A stretch of 64,000 bases of DNA from an uncultured Lachnospiraceae bacterium (GTDB taxonomy: Bacteria; Bacillota; Clostridia; Lachnospirales; Lachnospiraceae), in NCBI GenBank assembly GCA_910579685.1, contig CAJTVN010000004.1:62001-126000 (forward strand). The letters run 5' to 3'. The notes beneath the pieces are model-generated. The model saw only the letters and a list, made by a program, of their open reading frames with translations. It ran no database searches and was not told the DNA's origin. This document shows positions 17,854 to 26,251 of this stretch, piece after piece (within the stretch, counting starts at the first letter, position 1; each line of letters begins with the position of its first letter). The position numbers and the translations under genes are program-made.

Positions 17854-18285
17854 TTATTTCCACTTGAAAAGAATCACGCCTGCAATGGCCACCACCATGC
17901 CGGCAACCTTACGCATCTCCAGCGGCTGCTTTTCCGTTCCAAACCATCCCAGAAGCTCGATCACATAGGCAACGATCAGCTGAGCGATCACGATCAGCAT
18001 TACCGCCCTTGCGGGTCCTAACATCTCCATACTCTTGATTACCGTGTAGGTGATAAACGCCCCGATGGCGCCGCCCAGCAGCATATACCTTGGTTCCACC
18101 TTCATAAGGCCTGTAAAAGAAGTTCGATCGCTCACAAGCCAGGCAGCAAGACAGACGATCAGCGCCGAGAGCTGTACAAAAGAGCTGGCCACCCAGATAC
18201 TTGTGGACTTGGTCACCTGGGTGTTGAACACCCCCTGTATACTCATGAGTGCGCCGGAAATCAGTGCGATAAAAAAACCAAACAT
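17854..18285 (-). CDS. DMT-superfamily transporter, YdcZ/DUF606 type
   Basis: A 143-residue membrane protein of four to five TM helices (FFIALISGALMSIQGVFN, FVQLSALIVCLAAWLV, MLLGGAIGAFITYTVI, VAGMVVAIAGVILF). It matches the small DUF606/YdcZ half-size members of the drug/metabolite transporter superfamily; such proteins normally work as dimers. The substrate is unknown. A good ribosome site (AGGAGG) precedes the ATG. It reads away from the MATE gene, and the two promoters lie in a 215-bp divergent gap. Confidence 0.8.
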   Translation of the reverse strand: MFGFFIALISGALMSIQGVFNTQVTKSTSIWVASSFVQLSALIVCLAAWLVSDRTSFTGLMKVEPRYMLLGGAIGAFITYTVIKSMEMLGPARAVMLIVIAQLIVAYVIELLGWFGTEKQPLEMRKVAGMVVAIAGVILFKWK

Positions 18286-18335
18286 AACGGAAACCTCCTG
18301 CTTATTCTATGGATTAGTAATGCCCGGATCATCGG

Positions 18336-18364
18336 ATTTTATGCAGATAAATCGAATAAGTGAA
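18336..18364 (-). promoter_or_regulatory. promoter for the DMT transporter
   Basis: Minus strand: TTCACT (18359-18364), 17-bp spacer, TAAAAT (18336-18341), 51 bp before the ATG at 18285. Confidence 0.5.
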
Positions 18365-18376
18365 ACTGTGCGGCGC

Positions 18377-18405
18377 TTGACAATCTATTGTTTTATAATT
18401 AGAAT
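18377..18405 (+). promoter_or_regulatory. promoter for the MATE transporter
   Basis: Plus strand: consensus TTGACA (18377-18382), 17-bp spacer, TAGAAT (18400-18405), about 96 bp before the ATG at 18501. It is back-to-back with the DMT promoter. Confidence 0.6.
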
Positions 18406-18500
18406 ATAGCCTTAACTGGAACTTGAAAAACAACGGAACTGATCTTGCAGTCATAGCCAGGTATGAAACAGGTGTAAAAATATCAGTTGGAGGCAAAAGC

Positions 18501-19859
18501 ATGGCGACATCACGAATCAAAAACATGACCGAGGGAAGGCCGGCTTCCCTGATTTTTACCTTTGCACTGCCCCTGATGGCGGGCAATGTTTTTCAGCAGC
18601 TTTATACGGTTATTGACACCATGGTGGTGGGCAAGGCTCTTGGCGTGAATGCGCTTGCCGCCCTTGGCGCCGCCGACTGGCTGAACTGGATGATGCTTGG
18701 GATTATCCAGGGCTTTACCCAGGGGTTTGCCATTCTCATGGCGCAGAAATTCGGTGCCGGAAAGCATCAGGAGCTTCGCAGGGTGATCGGGAACTCCGCC
18801 GTCCTCTCTTTGCTTTCCGCCCTTGTCCTGCTGGGAATCGGCCAGCTCTTTGCCCGTCCTATCCTGGTTCTTCTGCAGACCCCGCAGGAAATCCTTGGAA
18901 ACGCCCTGCTGTATCTTCGGATCATGTTCTGGGGGATTCCCATCGTCATGTCCTACAATCTGCTGGCCTGTGTGCTGCGCTCGCTGGGGGACGGACAGAC
19001 GCCGCTTCACGCCATGATCGTGGCGGCCCTGACCAATATCGCGCTGGATCTTCTGTTTGTGCTGGTTTTCCATCTCGGAATCGGAGGGGCCGCTGCCGCC
19101 ACTCTGATCGCCCAGCTCGTTTCCAGCCTCTTTTGCCTGTACCATATCCGCAAAATACAGATACTTGCTTTTGTCCGCTCAGACTTTTGCCTGCAGGGCG
19201 GCCTTCCCCTCCGGCTCCTGCTTCTGGGCTTTCCCATGGCTTTTCAGAACGCCATTATCGCTATCGGCGGCATGATCGTGCAGTTCGTGGTCAACGGCTT
19301 TGGCGTGCTCTTTATCGCAGGCTTCACCGCCACCAACAAGCTTTACGGCATACTGGAAATCGCCGCCACTTCATACGGCTATGCCATGATCACCTATGTG
19401 GGGCAGAACCTTGGCGCAAACAGAACGGACCGCATCCGGAAAGGAATGCGATCCGCCGTATTCATTGCCCTTGCAACCTCTGTCCTGATCGCCGTCTTCA
19501 TGCTCCTTGCGGGGCGGGCGATCCTTGGCTGCTTTATCTCCGGAACGCCGGAGGAATTCGAACAGACTCTGCAAATCGCCTATTTTTACCTGGTGATCAT
19601 GAGCCTGTTTCTCCCCGTCCTGTACATCCTGCACGTGGCACGCTCCGCCATTCAGGGCATGGGAAACACGGTTCTTCCCATGATATCCGGCGTTGCGGAG
19701 TTTGTCATGCGGGCCGCCACCGCCATCCTCCTGCCCCTTTGGGTCGGGGAGATCGGCATCTTCTTTGCGGAGATCATGGCATGGGCGGGAGCTACGGTGA
19801 TTCTGGTGATCAGTTATTTCGTGGTGGTGAAAAAAGTGGAGAGGGGATTAACGGCCTGA
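18501..19859 (+). CDS. MATE-family multidrug efflux pump
   Basis: A 452-residue polytopic protein with about twelve TM helices and the MATE N-terminal pattern (ASLIFTFALPLMAGNVFQQLY and DTMVVGKALG). MATE proteins export cationic compounds in exchange for Na+ or H+. The two six-helix halves are both visible, so it is full length. ATG at 18501 is chosen over 18423 because GGAGG lies seven bases upstream. It is the only plus-strand gene here and converges on the AT-rich methyltransferase/ATPase island, whose last stop lies 26 bp after its own. Confidence 0.92.
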   Translation: MATSRIKNMTEGRPASLIFTFALPLMAGNVFQQLYTVIDTMVVGKALGVNALAALGAADWLNWMMLGIIQGFTQGFAILMAQKFGAGKHQELRRVIGNSAVLSLLSALVLLGIGQLFARPILVLLQTPQEILGNALLYLRIMFWGIPIVMSYNLLACVLRSLGDGQTPLHAMIVAALTNIALDLLFVLVFHLGIGGAAAATLIAQLVSSLFCLYHIRKIQILAFVRSDFCLQGGLPLRLLLLGFPMAFQNAIIAIGGMIVQFVVNGFGVLFIAGFTATNKLYGILEIAATSYGYAMITYVGQNLGANRTDRIRKGMRSAVFIALATSVLIAVFMLLAGRAILGCFISGTPEEFEQTLQIAYFYLVIMSLFLPVLYILHVARSAIQGMGNTVLPMISGVAEFVMRAATAILLPLWVGEIGIFFAEIMAWAGATVILVISYFVVVKKVERGLTA

Positions 19860-19885
19860 TTCTCTCTCCGTTTACGCGATACTTT

Positions 19886-21556
19886 CTATTCTTCTGCCAC
19901 ATAAGCAGGCAATGCATCGGCTTCCATTCTCTCAGCTAAGGTATTAAAAACAGTAATAAAATCATTTAAAAATATATCTACCTTTTCCTCATTCTTATCC
20001 ATCCAAAATTTAAACAAAATATTTCTGTCTCCTAAAATATTTTCAATATGATCAAACCAGTGTTTAAAGTCCTCACTCTTATAATCATCGCTATCCAGAG
20101 TCCATTCGTTAAAACAGATATCATAATTTAATGCTTTCACAACAGAATACGAATTCTGAAATTCATTAAAATTCCCATGATCTTTAAGTAAAACAAATAG
20201 TCCTTTCTCAACTTCCACAGGTAAAAATGAAATATTTACCGCTGATTCTATTGTCCTTTTTTTATTTCTATATTCTTTCATCTGCGGAACATCCGCATCC
20301 AAAAGAATTATATTATTTCGAAACTCCGGAATTTCTTTTTCATACAATTGTACATAATTTGTCCAGCCCAAATCAATATCAATAAAACGCATATACAATT
20401 CCGTATTTATTCCCATTTCCTTTGATAAAAGATATCTTACAAAAGATACTGCATGTTCATCTTCGCAATACACATTGATACGATTTTCTGTTCTAATCAC
20501 AGTAAGATTAATATCGTTCAAAATTTCATTTAATTCATTGGCTGTAGAAATGTTTCTGGGCTTAATCATCCGCATACCTTCTTTGCTATATTCAGGCTCT
20601 AAATATACTATGGCACTATCATATGCAGATATCGGCAAACTTATCCCCAGACGCTTTCTCTCCCATCTTTGATACTTGTTAACCTGACGCAGAATTATAG
20701 GGGAATGCGTTGTAAATACGATTTGCAAGCTGAACTCTTTTGCTGATAAATATAAATAATCTACCAACTTTTTTTGAGAAAAACCATAAAGAGTTGCATC
20801 TAATTCGTCTATTAGCAAAATACCCCCTTTATAATTCTTCCCGCAATTTTCTTTTAACCGCTTAAAAGAAAGTATTGCTAAAATAATTCTAACTATATTT
20901 CCTTCTCCCGCTGAATTTGTAAATATATCATGCACATTATCATTTATCCCCGCAAAAGTTCTGGACGCAGTGGCCTTCTCAATACCCACTTCAGCATTCT
21001 CATGCATATCTTGAATTGATAATATGGTTCGATAATTATTAATACAATATTTAAGTTCGTCTTCGGTCAGCTCGTTTTCATAAGTTTGGGTTTTGCCCGA
21101 TTCCCCTATCGGAAATAATCTGCTTAAACTCAGGAAGTAAACAGGTGCCTGAATATAGCCAGCTCCTTTTGCTCTGCTCTCAGCATTCCAAAATCTAAGA
21201 GTTGTCTCCCCTCCTTTCTGGTTTCTGGCAATACTTTCAATCGTAAAATAGTCCCTGTCCGAAAAAGATGTATTATGCAGTCGCAGAGTCCATCTATGTT
21301 CACCTATAACATCATGGGCAGGAGATATTTTGAATTTTTCTTTAAATTGTGATTTAAAATTATAACCGTCAATCGTTTTATAACCATACAAAGGATTTTC
21401 GATCTGAGAAATAGTAAAAGGCTGGCCCAACATACCTAATACTGTTGTTTTTTGTGTTGCATTTCTTCCCGAAATAGCAGTAATTCTTTTTCCAAGAAAA
21501 AATTCAACATTCTGAAATGCTCTAAATTTGTCAATCTCAATACTTTTAATTATCAT
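19886..21556 (-). CDS. ABC-type ATPase with TOPRIM-like C-terminus (OLD/GajA-like)
   Basis: A 556-residue protein with an RecF/SMC-type split ATPase: Walker A variant GRNATQKTT (30-38, Lys36), signature SAGEGN (215-220), Walker B ILLIDEL (Glu251) and switch His284 in TTHSPI. The C-terminal part has YCEDEH (Glu365/Glu367) and ILLDAD (Asp420/Asp422), spaced as in TOPRIM nuclease domains of OLD and GajA proteins. A nuclease activity is therefore plausible but unproven. ATG at 21556 has a GAGGG site. It follows the adenine methyltransferase by 64 bp. Codons are strongly AT-rich, unlike the neighbours, apart from the last dozen. Known relatives act in phage defence; the pairing with a D12 methylase is what is unusual. 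Confidence 0.8.
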   Translation of the reverse strand: MIIKSIEIDKFRAFQNVEFFLGKRITAISGRNATQKTTVLGMLGQPFTISQIENPLYGYKTIDGYNFKSQFKEKFKISPAHDVIGEHRWTLRLHNTSFSDRDYFTIESIARNQKGGETTLRFWNAESRAKGAGYIQAPVYFLSLSRLFPIGESGKTQTYENELTEDELKYCINNYRTILSIQDMHENAEVGIEKATASRTFAGINDNVHDIFTNSAGEGNIVRIILAILSFKRLKENCGKNYKGGILLIDELDATLYGFSQKKLVDYLYLSAKEFSLQIVFTTHSPIILRQVNKYQRWERKRLGISLPISAYDSAIVYLEPEYSKEGMRMIKPRNISTANELNEILNDINLTVIRTENRINVYCEDEHAVSFVRYLLSKEMGINTELYMRFIDIDLGWTNYVQLYEKEIPEFRNNIILLDADVPQMKEYRNKKRTIESAVNISFLPVEVEKGLFVLLKDHGNFNEFQNSYSVVKALNYDICFNEWTLDSDDYKSEDFKHWFDHIENILGDRNILFKFWMDKNEEKVDIFLNDFITVFNTLAERMEADALPAYVAEE

Positions 21557-21620
21557 ATGTATACCCTCGCATATAACAGGCAAACTCTGTAATCATGTAT
21601 CAGTGGCAAAGAAGCTTATT

Positions 21621-22496
21621 TTACGCTCTTAAATTAATTGCGATCTTTTTGTTTCTCATCTGAGCATCAGACGGGCAAAAAACACTGTCAGAAAAAATCA
21701 TCAGTTCAGAAGCCGTACCTTTATTTGCCGCACTATAGGTTAGATCAAATTTTTTAATATCGTATTCTTTATAAAGCATTCGTATTTCATCAACAGCATC
21801 ATACGTCACGATCCATGGTGCCTTAATATGCTCCATGATGGCATTCTTAATTTTTTCATGGTCCTCCGAAGAAAAGAAATTTTTATAAAGTTTCTGACCC
21901 TTGTTAAAATAAGGCGGATCAAAATAAATAAAGACACGATCTCCATATTTGGGTATATAATTCGTAATTAAACTCAAAATATCCTTATTATATACTTTTA
22001 TCCGCTCCTTATTATCAGCAATTTTTTTAATCTTTTCTATTAATTTTGTCTTATCATAACGAACATTCAGTTTCCATTCCCCATCTTGCGCATAGCCCCC
22101 AATCGGTCCCGCACTCAAAATGCCTGACCGATTCGTCCTGTTTAAAAAAAGAGTGGAAAAAGCCAAATCTACAGAATATACATGTGTCTGCGTATATATT
22201 TCCTTTTGTTTATACCATTCATCCATAGTCACAGGAGTATTTATTATTTTTTCTATAAGTTCTTCCGAGTCGGTCTTAATTGCACGCCAAAATGAATAAA
22301 TAGCTTTGTCATAATCATTAATCACAATATCATTTACGCAATTATCCACCAAAAGAGACAGCGCAACTCCCGCCCCACCGGCAAAAGGCTCTATATAGGT
22401 ACAGTTTGTCATTCCAATATTTTCAATTATCAGTTTAATAAATTCTGACAGCCTGCTTTTTCCCCCTGGATATCGCAAAGGTGAATAATTTGCCAC
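21621..22496 (-). CDS. D12-class DNA adenine N6-methyltransferase
   Basis: A 291-residue SAM-dependent methylase. PGGK (10-13), the SAM-binding FAGGAG (38-43) and catalytic DPPY (193-196) mark the Dam/D12 class; NRTNRSG (119-125) is also family-typical. The target sequence cannot be read from the protein, and GATC is only one possibility. GTG at 22496 is preferred: AGGAGG stands eight bases upstream, whereas the frame's first ATG at 22544 has no site and encodes a run of Ile. The DNA is visibly AT-rich. It is the first gene of a two-gene operon with the ATPase. A promoter with a perfect palindrome lies just upstream. Confidence 0.88.
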   Translation of the reverse strand: MANYSPLRYPGGKSRLSEFIKLIIENIGMTNCTYIEPFAGGAGVALSLLVDNCVNDIVINDYDKAIYSFWRAIKTDSEELIEKIINTPVTMDEWYKQKEIYTQTHVYSVDLAFSTLFLNRTNRSGILSAGPIGGYAQDGEWKLNVRYDKTKLIEKIKKIADNKERIKVYNKDILSLITNYIPKYGDRVFIYFDPPYFNKGQKLYKNFFSSEDHEKIKNAIMEHIKAPWIVTYDAVDEIRMLYKEYDIKKFDLTYSAANKGTASELMIFSDSVFCPSDAQMRNKKIAINLRA

Positions 22497-22516
22497 AACC
22501 GATACCTCCTCTATAT

Positions 22517-22559
22517 TTATAATTATGATAATTATAACGTACAATAATCAATTATTCAA
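22517..22559 (-). promoter_or_regulatory. promoter with palindromic operator of the methylase operon
   Basis: Minus strand TTGAAT (22554-22559), 17 bp, TATAAT (22531-22536). A perfect 10-bp inverted repeat, TTATAATTAT-G-ATAATTATAA (22517-22537), overlaps the -10 and the expected transcription start. A second, smaller palindrome AATAAT-CA-ATTATT lies in the spacer. The placement suits repression. Confidence 0.5.
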
Positions 22560-22567
22560 TAAGTAAC

Positions 22568-24700
22568 CTACTTAATTTCCACCCTCCACTCCCCCTTTTT
22601 CACCAGCGCAAAGGGGTTGTGCAGCGCCTCGTATTCCCAGTCGTGCCTGCCCAGATACTCGCTGCTGTCACAGACCGGATCCTCTGTCACCATGATCTTT
22701 TGATCCACGCTGGCGGCAAGATAGCGCACGGCCTCAAACAGGCCGGAGTCCTCCCTGGCCGCCTCAACGCCTGTGAATTCCGCCAGCAGCCCCTCCCGCA
22801 TCCGGTAAAAAACGGCGCAGTCAACAAGCTGCTTCTCCTCAATTCCGGGCATCCAGCCAGAGCAGCGAAACGTAAATCCAAAGAGATTCTCCCCGTTTTC
22901 CAGCCCATAGCGGTAAAACTGAAGATCCGTACAGTCATCCCCAAGATACGCCCTGGCGCTTTTGCGGATGTTCTCTTTCGCCTTCTCAAAATCTTCCGAG
23001 AACAGATCCCCCTCTTCATTTTTTGATACCGAATAGAAAATGCAGGAAGAGAAAATTGCGGGCTCTGCATCCGCAAGAAGCCAGGTATCGCTCTCCTCCT
23101 TCGATTCCACCATCACCGACAGCCCCTTTTCCCCGGCCGTCTGCGCACCGTAGTAGACATAGAGCCATCCGGCCTCATTCTTTTTCGCAAAGGAAGGGGC
23201 CTGCCCTCTCCCCTCCCGGGTATCCGCCTCAACGATACCGAAATCTCTCTCGTCAAGGGCCCGCAGCAGATAGCGCACGGAAGGCCCGGTCCCCAACTCC
23301 GGCTCCGCATCCCCTGCGTCCTGCGGCTGTGTAAAAAGCCTGATATAATCCGCCTCGTCCGTTCCCGGAACCTCCATGGACGAATACAGGGTTCCAAAGT
23401 CCTCCACGTCCGCAAATGCCTTTGCGCCGTACAGATATTCCTCCACGTTCTCCATCTGCTGTTCGGAAAGCTTGTAGACACCGCTCTGGCGGTACTTCTG
23501 GGCTGTTTTTCCCGCCAGATAGTAGCAGTTGTGCGTCTCTCCCTCCTTACAGAAATAGGAGCTTGCGCTCTGGGCAATGCCGAACACATATCCCGCCCTG
23601 TCCTTATCCGATTCCATAACGGCTCTTCCCGAATGGGCGCAGTCTTGGATCCTTCCCGTGTTATAGCCGCTGATTCCCGCGGCCACCCGCTCCTCGTTCT
23701 CATAGAACCGCAGTCTGGTCACTTCGGCATGCTCCGCAAGCAGCAGAATATCGCCCGTATTTTCACACTCCGCAATGATCCCGGAGCTGGCGCCTGCAAT
23801 CCCGCCCGCAACCCTTGCGCAGGAGACATTCCCCTCATTCCTGCAGCGCTCCACCAGAGCATTGTTTTTCCCCACGATCCCCCCTGCGCAGGACTCCATC
23901 CGGATATCGTCCGGATACCCGGACGAATCCCGCCAGATCTTAAGTCCGTCCGCATGCAGCACCGTATCGCCGAAGCTGGCACAATTGCGGATCACGCCGC
24001 CCTTGTAATTGACAGCGGCAATGCCTCCCGCCCGCCACAGCGGACAGTCCAGATCCAACGCTTCCTCTTTTCGAAGAAGGCATCGGCCGCCCTCCAGCCT
24101 TCCCCGGAAAACACAGTCCGCAATGGTTCCGTAATTGTACCCGGCGACACCGCCCGCCTCGCCGTCTCCCAGAATATCCGCCTCCACCGTGCAGTTTTCG
24201 ATGGTTCCGTAATTGACGCCGCACAGAGCGGCTGCCAGAGGGACGCTGAACGTCTCATCCTCCCGCACACCCGGATCCCGGTTCTCATACAACGACTCAA
24301 AACGGGAAGTGCGGATCTTAAGATTTCTGACGCAGCCACTCTCGGTAATAACGCCAAAGACCGGGCGCTTGTGCGGGGTATTGCCAATGATCCCATAGCC
24401 GCCTGCGTCAAAGCATCCCCCATACTCCGGTATCATGCCGCTTATGTCCCCGGCCTCCTCCGCCTTCCCGCTCCCCGTATTTGCGTCGTCATCTATGTAA
24501 ATATCGTTTACCAGCCTTGCATTGATCCGGGTTTCTCCCTTCCTTACCGCGTCCGCAAACCAGGCAAAATCTTTCCCGGAAGAGAGAAGGTAGAAACCTT
24601 CCTCGTCCTGTGCGGGCCCTGCCATTGTGTATCCCACAAAAACCAGGATAAGCAGAAAGGACAGCAGTGCCGCTGTCCTTTGGATTCTCTCTCTTCTCAT
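22568..24700 (-). CDS. envelope protein with GLUG-like repeats
   Basis: A 710-residue protein with an N-terminal hydrophobic segment (AALLSFLLILVFVGYTMAG, about 9-27), so probably exported and membrane-held. Residues about 90-370 hold repeated GLUG-like units (CGVNYGTIENC, AGYNYGTIADC, AAVNYKGGVIRNC, AGASSGIIAEC, SGYNTGRIQDC), typical of beta-helical surface proteins. No LPXTG or other anchor is seen at the C-terminus, and the last 250 residues match nothing I recognise. The start overlaps the stop of the upstream solute-binding protein (ATGA), so the two are translationally coupled. The function is unknown. Confidence 0.7.
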   Translation of the reverse strand: MRRERIQRTAALLSFLLILVFVGYTMAGPAQDEEGFYLLSSGKDFAWFADAVRKGETRINARLVNDIYIDDDANTGSGKAEEAGDISGMIPEYGGCFDAGGYGIIGNTPHKRPVFGVITESGCVRNLKIRTSRFESLYENRDPGVREDETFSVPLAAALCGVNYGTIENCTVEADILGDGEAGGVAGYNYGTIADCVFRGRLEGGRCLLRKEEALDLDCPLWRAGGIAAVNYKGGVIRNCASFGDTVLHADGLKIWRDSSGYPDDIRMESCAGGIVGKNNALVERCRNEGNVSCARVAGGIAGASSGIIAECENTGDILLLAEHAEVTRLRFYENEERVAAGISGYNTGRIQDCAHSGRAVMESDKDRAGYVFGIAQSASSYFCKEGETHNCYYLAGKTAQKYRQSGVYKLSEQQMENVEEYLYGAKAFADVEDFGTLYSSMEVPGTDEADYIRLFTQPQDAGDAEPELGTGPSVRYLLRALDERDFGIVEADTREGRGQAPSFAKKNEAGWLYVYYGAQTAGEKGLSVMVESKEESDTWLLADAEPAIFSSCIFYSVSKNEEGDLFSEDFEKAKENIRKSARAYLGDDCTDLQFYRYGLENGENLFGFTFRCSGWMPGIEEKQLVDCAVFYRMREGLLAEFTGVEAAREDSGLFEAVRYLAASVDQKIMVTEDPVCDSSEYLGRHDWEYEALHNPFALVKKGEWRVEIK

Positions 24701-26235
24701 TCCGATTCATCCTCCTCCATGGCCTCCTGCCGGTAGAAGTCCTCGTCCAGGTATTCTTCCTCCTCGTCCTCTTCCACGGGATCCTGAATGTATTCCTCTT
24801 CAAAGGGCTCTCCGGTAACCTGCTGCATGATCTGCTCGGAGAGTTCCTTCAGCATCAGGTTGGCGTCCGCCCCGTTCCAGACCTGGGAGAAAGCGGCCTC
24901 CAAAAGCACCCAGAAATTGCTGGTTTCCAGCATCTTCGGCATGGAAATGGACCGCTCGTACTCCCTTGCGAACTCGCCCAGCGCCTCATAGCCGTAATTT
25001 ACATGCTTCGCCGCAGACACCTTGCCCGATCTTGCATAAAGAATATCGTTGTACCCGGAGGTGAGGAAAAGTGCGAAATCGTTTGCCTCCTTTTGGAAAT
25101 CCGAGTACCCGTTAACCACCACGCAGCTTGTCATAGACAGAGATCTGGATTTCTTGTCCCCGTCAATGTCCGGCGTTAAGGCGATTCCGTAATCATAGGC
25201 AAAAAGCCCGTCCTCCCTGGCCTGCTCAAGCCTTCCCACCACGTCTGTGGTAGCCACGGTAAACACCAGCTTTCCGCTGATAAACTCGTCGATCACCTTC
25301 TCGTACTCCACATCAGACGTGTCAATGGAAAAGAACTGATTCAAAGCCGCATAGGCGCGCATGTTGCTGATTGCGTTTTCGTTGTAGATATCAATCCGGG
25401 ACGTGTCCCATCCCGCTTCTCCGCCCATGTCAATGGCGTTTCCCACAAAGAAATAGTTGTAAAAAATATCCGTCACATCCCAGCGAAACACGGCCTCCAC
25501 CTGCTCCGGTGCATCGTAGCTGTCCGCAAAAGCCCGGATTCCCTCGATGGTGGAGGGAAGAAGCTGCGCCATCCGCTCCTCAATCTGCCTGCGCATCTCC
25601 CCGGACTCCTCCAAAAGATCCTCCGGATCCCCGGCCGCATCAACCTCCTCCTGCGGGCCGTTCTCCTCCAGGTTCTGCTCAGCCTCCTGGGCCGCCAGCA
25701 GATCTGCCTCCGCCGTAAGCTGGGCTCTCGCCATATCCTCCAGGTATGTCTTGTTGTACAGCAGGGAGCTTGTCTCAAAGTAAAAAGGATACCCGATCAC
25801 CTTGTCCTTGTAGGAAACCGCCTGCAGCCCGGTATTCATGTAGGTTTCCTCCAGCGAGACACCCTCCGGCGCCTCCACCTCGCAGGCAAGCCCGGCAAGA
25901 TAGGATTTCTCCAGGGAATCATGACCCAGAATATACAGATCCGGCACTTCCCCGTGAAGCGATGCCTCGTTGATCTTTTCCAGATACTCCGGCCCCTTCT
26001 CCAGCACCGGCATGATCCTCACATCATGAGTTTCATTGTAGGTCACCGCCGCACTGCTGATGTACGAGGTGAGCGCCTCATCCGTGTACCACAGATAGAG
26101 GGTCTCCTTTTCCCTGGTAAAAACAGGCGCCTCCTGCTCCGTCACAACATTGATTCCCGCTTTTGCGATTCCAAAGGCGAGGGCCGCCACAAGTGCGACA
26201 CCCCCTGCCGCCATCAGTCGTTTTTTCAGACTCAT
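24697..26235 (-). CDS. extracellular solute-binding-like protein, orphan
   Basis: About 512 residues. A TM/signal segment (LMAAGGVALVAALAFGIAKAG) lacks a lipobox, then a periplasmic-binding fold of the sugar type (TLYLWYTDEALTSYISSA, VPDLYILGHDSLEKSYLAG). A helical insert of about 60 residues rich in Glu and Gln occurs near 160-210, and the C-terminus ends in a long acidic tail. No permease or ATPase genes are nearby, so it may not serve a classical transporter. ATG at 26235 has a GGAG site; the first Met at 26247 does not. It follows argD by 16 bp and its stop overlaps the GLUG gene start. It may bind a ligand for a surface complex. Confidence 0.75.
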   Translation of the reverse strand: MSLKKRLMAAGGVALVAALAFGIAKAGINVVTEQEAPVFTREKETLYLWYTDEALTSYISSAAVTYNETHDVRIMPVLEKGPEYLEKINEASLHGEVPDLYILGHDSLEKSYLAGLACEVEAPEGVSLEETYMNTGLQAVSYKDKVIGYPFYFETSSLLYNKTYLEDMARAQLTAEADLLAAQEAEQNLEENGPQEEVDAAGDPEDLLEESGEMRRQIEERMAQLLPSTIEGIRAFADSYDAPEQVEAVFRWDVTDIFYNYFFVGNAIDMGGEAGWDTSRIDIYNENAISNMRAYAALNQFFSIDTSDVEYEKVIDEFISGKLVFTVATTDVVGRLEQAREDGLFAYDYGIALTPDIDGDKKSRSLSMTSCVVVNGYSDFQKEANDFALFLTSGYNDILYARSGKVSAAKHVNYGYEALGEFAREYERSISMPKMLETSNFWVLLEAAFSQVWNGADANLMLKELSEQIMQQVTGEPFEEEYIQDPVEEDEEEEYLDEDFYRQEAMEEDESE

Positions 26236-26251
26236 TCCATTCTCCATCTAT

